In this document: one piece after another, positions 63,393-64,000 of the stretch
Position numbering within the stretch: the stretch's first letter is position 1
Layout of the letters: each line of letters starts with the position of its first letter
From: Lacrimispora saccharolytica
GTDB taxonomy: Bacteria; Bacillota; Clostridia; Lachnospirales; Lachnospiraceae
Length of the DNA: 64,000 nucleotides
NCBI GenBank assembly: GCA_021531795.1
Contig: JADYUL010000001.1
Span: 124,001-188,000, forward strand
Direction of reading: 5' to 3'
Position numbers and translations under genes: made by a program
The notes under the pieces: model-generated
The model's input: the letters and a program-made list of their open reading frames with translations, nothing else
Databases searched by the model: none
What the model was told of the DNA's origin: nothing

Positions 63393-64000
63393 TACAACAA
63401 CAGGTAAGATTCGCTGTTCCTTCTGTGGCAAGACACAGGATGAAGTGAAGAAACTGATTGCCGGACCAAACGGTGTATATATCTGTAATGATTGTATAGA
63501 GATCTGTTCCGATATTCTGGAAGAGGAATTCGGAGATTATGATGATGAAGATGATGCAGCAGAACTTGAATCAAGCGGAATCAATCTTCTTAAGCCTGTA
63601 GAGATTAAGAGGTTTTTGGATGATTATGTTATAGGTCAGGAATCAGCCAAGAAGGTGCTTTCGGTCGCTGTATATAACCATTATAAGAGAGTTACGGCAA
63701 ATAAGAATGATGACGACGGAGTTGAACTTCAGAAGAGTAACATTCTGATGCTTGGACCGACAGGTAGCGGCAAGACCTATCTTGCACAGACTCTGGCTAA
63801 GATTATAAATGTTCCGTTTGCCATAGCTGATGCAACGACCCTTACAGAGGCAGGATATGTGGGAGAGGATGTAGAGAACATCCTTCTTAAGCTTATCCAG
63901 GCAGCAGATTATGATGTAAAAAAGGCAGAATACGGAATTATTTATATCGATGAGATAGATAAGATAACCAAGAAGAGTGAAAATGTATCCATCACAAGAG
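63379..64000 (+). CDS. clpX: Clp protease ATPase subunit ClpX, 5' part (cut by window end)
   Basis: About 207 residues visible. The N-terminal zinc-binding domain (CSFCGK...CNDCIEIC), then the AAA+ domain with Walker [13 protein letters not shown] and Walker [11 protein letters not shown]. The frame is open to the window edge. ATG 63379 overlaps the end of clpP in another frame. Confidence 0.96.
   Translation, partial: MARSSTTTGKIRCSFCGKTQDEVKKLIAGPNGVYICNDCIEICSDILEEEFGDYDDEDDAAELESSGINLLKPVEIKRFLDDYVIGQESAKKVLSVAVYNHYKRVTANKNDDDGVELQKSNILMLGPTGSGKTYLAQTLAKIINVPFAIADATTLTEAGYVGEDVENILLKLIQAADYDVKKAEYGIIYIDEIDKITKKSENVSITR

Noticed and set aside
1-64000. CRISPR arrays, insertion sequences, tRNA or rRNA genes
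   Set aside because: No direct repeat array, transposase gene or conserved RNA gene was seen while reading both strands.

Overview
The window is chromosomal DNA from a motile, Gram-positive anaerobe of the Clostridia. It is most likely a gut or rumen member of the Lachnospiraceae (Roseburia, Butyrivibrio, Lachnospira or a relative). Pointers are strong AGGAGG-type ribosome binding sites, CodY, the FliY/CheC/CheD chemotaxis set, a Bacillus-like fla/che gene order ending in sigma-28, TTG start codons and FapA-type DUF342 flagellar proteins. This placement is inference; no 16S or other taxonomic marker is present. Coding density is very high and no intergenic gap exceeds 300 bases. No mobile elements, tRNAs, rRNAs or CRISPR arrays were found.

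Layout. (1) 1-7058: 3' end of trxB, comM, dprA, rpsT (the only convincing minus-strand gene), topA and codY. (2) 7153-42155: one very long flagellar/chemotaxis operon, flgB-flgC-fliE-F-G-H-I-J-ylxF-like-fliK-flgD-TIGR02530 gene-flgE-flbD-motA-motB-fliL-fliM-fliY-cheY-fliO-P-Q-R-flhB-A-F-flhG-pilZ-cheB-A-W-C-D-small membrane gene-fliA-fapA and three poorly characterised genes. (3) 42191-43552: a separately promoted two-gene unit encoding a protein with 29-residue MshEN-like repeats plus a CheX/CheC-type phosphatase motif, followed by a stand-alone CheY. (4) 43595-45513: rpsB-tsf with a structured leader and an intrinsic terminator. (5) 45584-53518: an aromatic amino acid operon, pheA-aroC-aroE/aroK fusion-aroQ-aroA-DAHP synthase, running on into a HerA-like ATPase and an unknown helical protein. 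(6) 53556-58552: a maltodextrin-type ABC importer (binding protein and two permeases, no ATPase) plus malQ, with possible CodY and CcpA sites at the promoter. (7) 58576-61384: a CYTH protein and a small-molecule ABC importer whose permease and ATPase are fused and whose ATPase looks damaged. (8) 61402-64000: tig-clpP-clpX, with clpX cut by the window end.

How the genes work together. Region 2 encodes the rod, MS ring, C ring, export gate and ATPase, hook, stator, placement GTPases, the chemotaxis core and the late-gene sigma factor. Flagellin, filament cap, hook-associated proteins, CheR and receptors must be elsewhere. The order dprA-topA-codY-flgB...sigD-rpsB-tsf matches the Bacillus subtilis chromosome without trmFO-xerC-hslVU, and with motAB inserted inside the operon.

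The most interesting candidate system is region 3. Its N-terminal half fits the two-motif, five-residue-spacer layout described for cyclic di-GMP-binding MshEN domains, and its C-terminal half carries the D-x3-E-x2-N phosphatase signature. It is paired with its own CheY, and a PilZ protein lies in the main operon. Together these suggest that c-di-GMP may feed into response-regulator dephosphorylation, which is inference from sequence alone.
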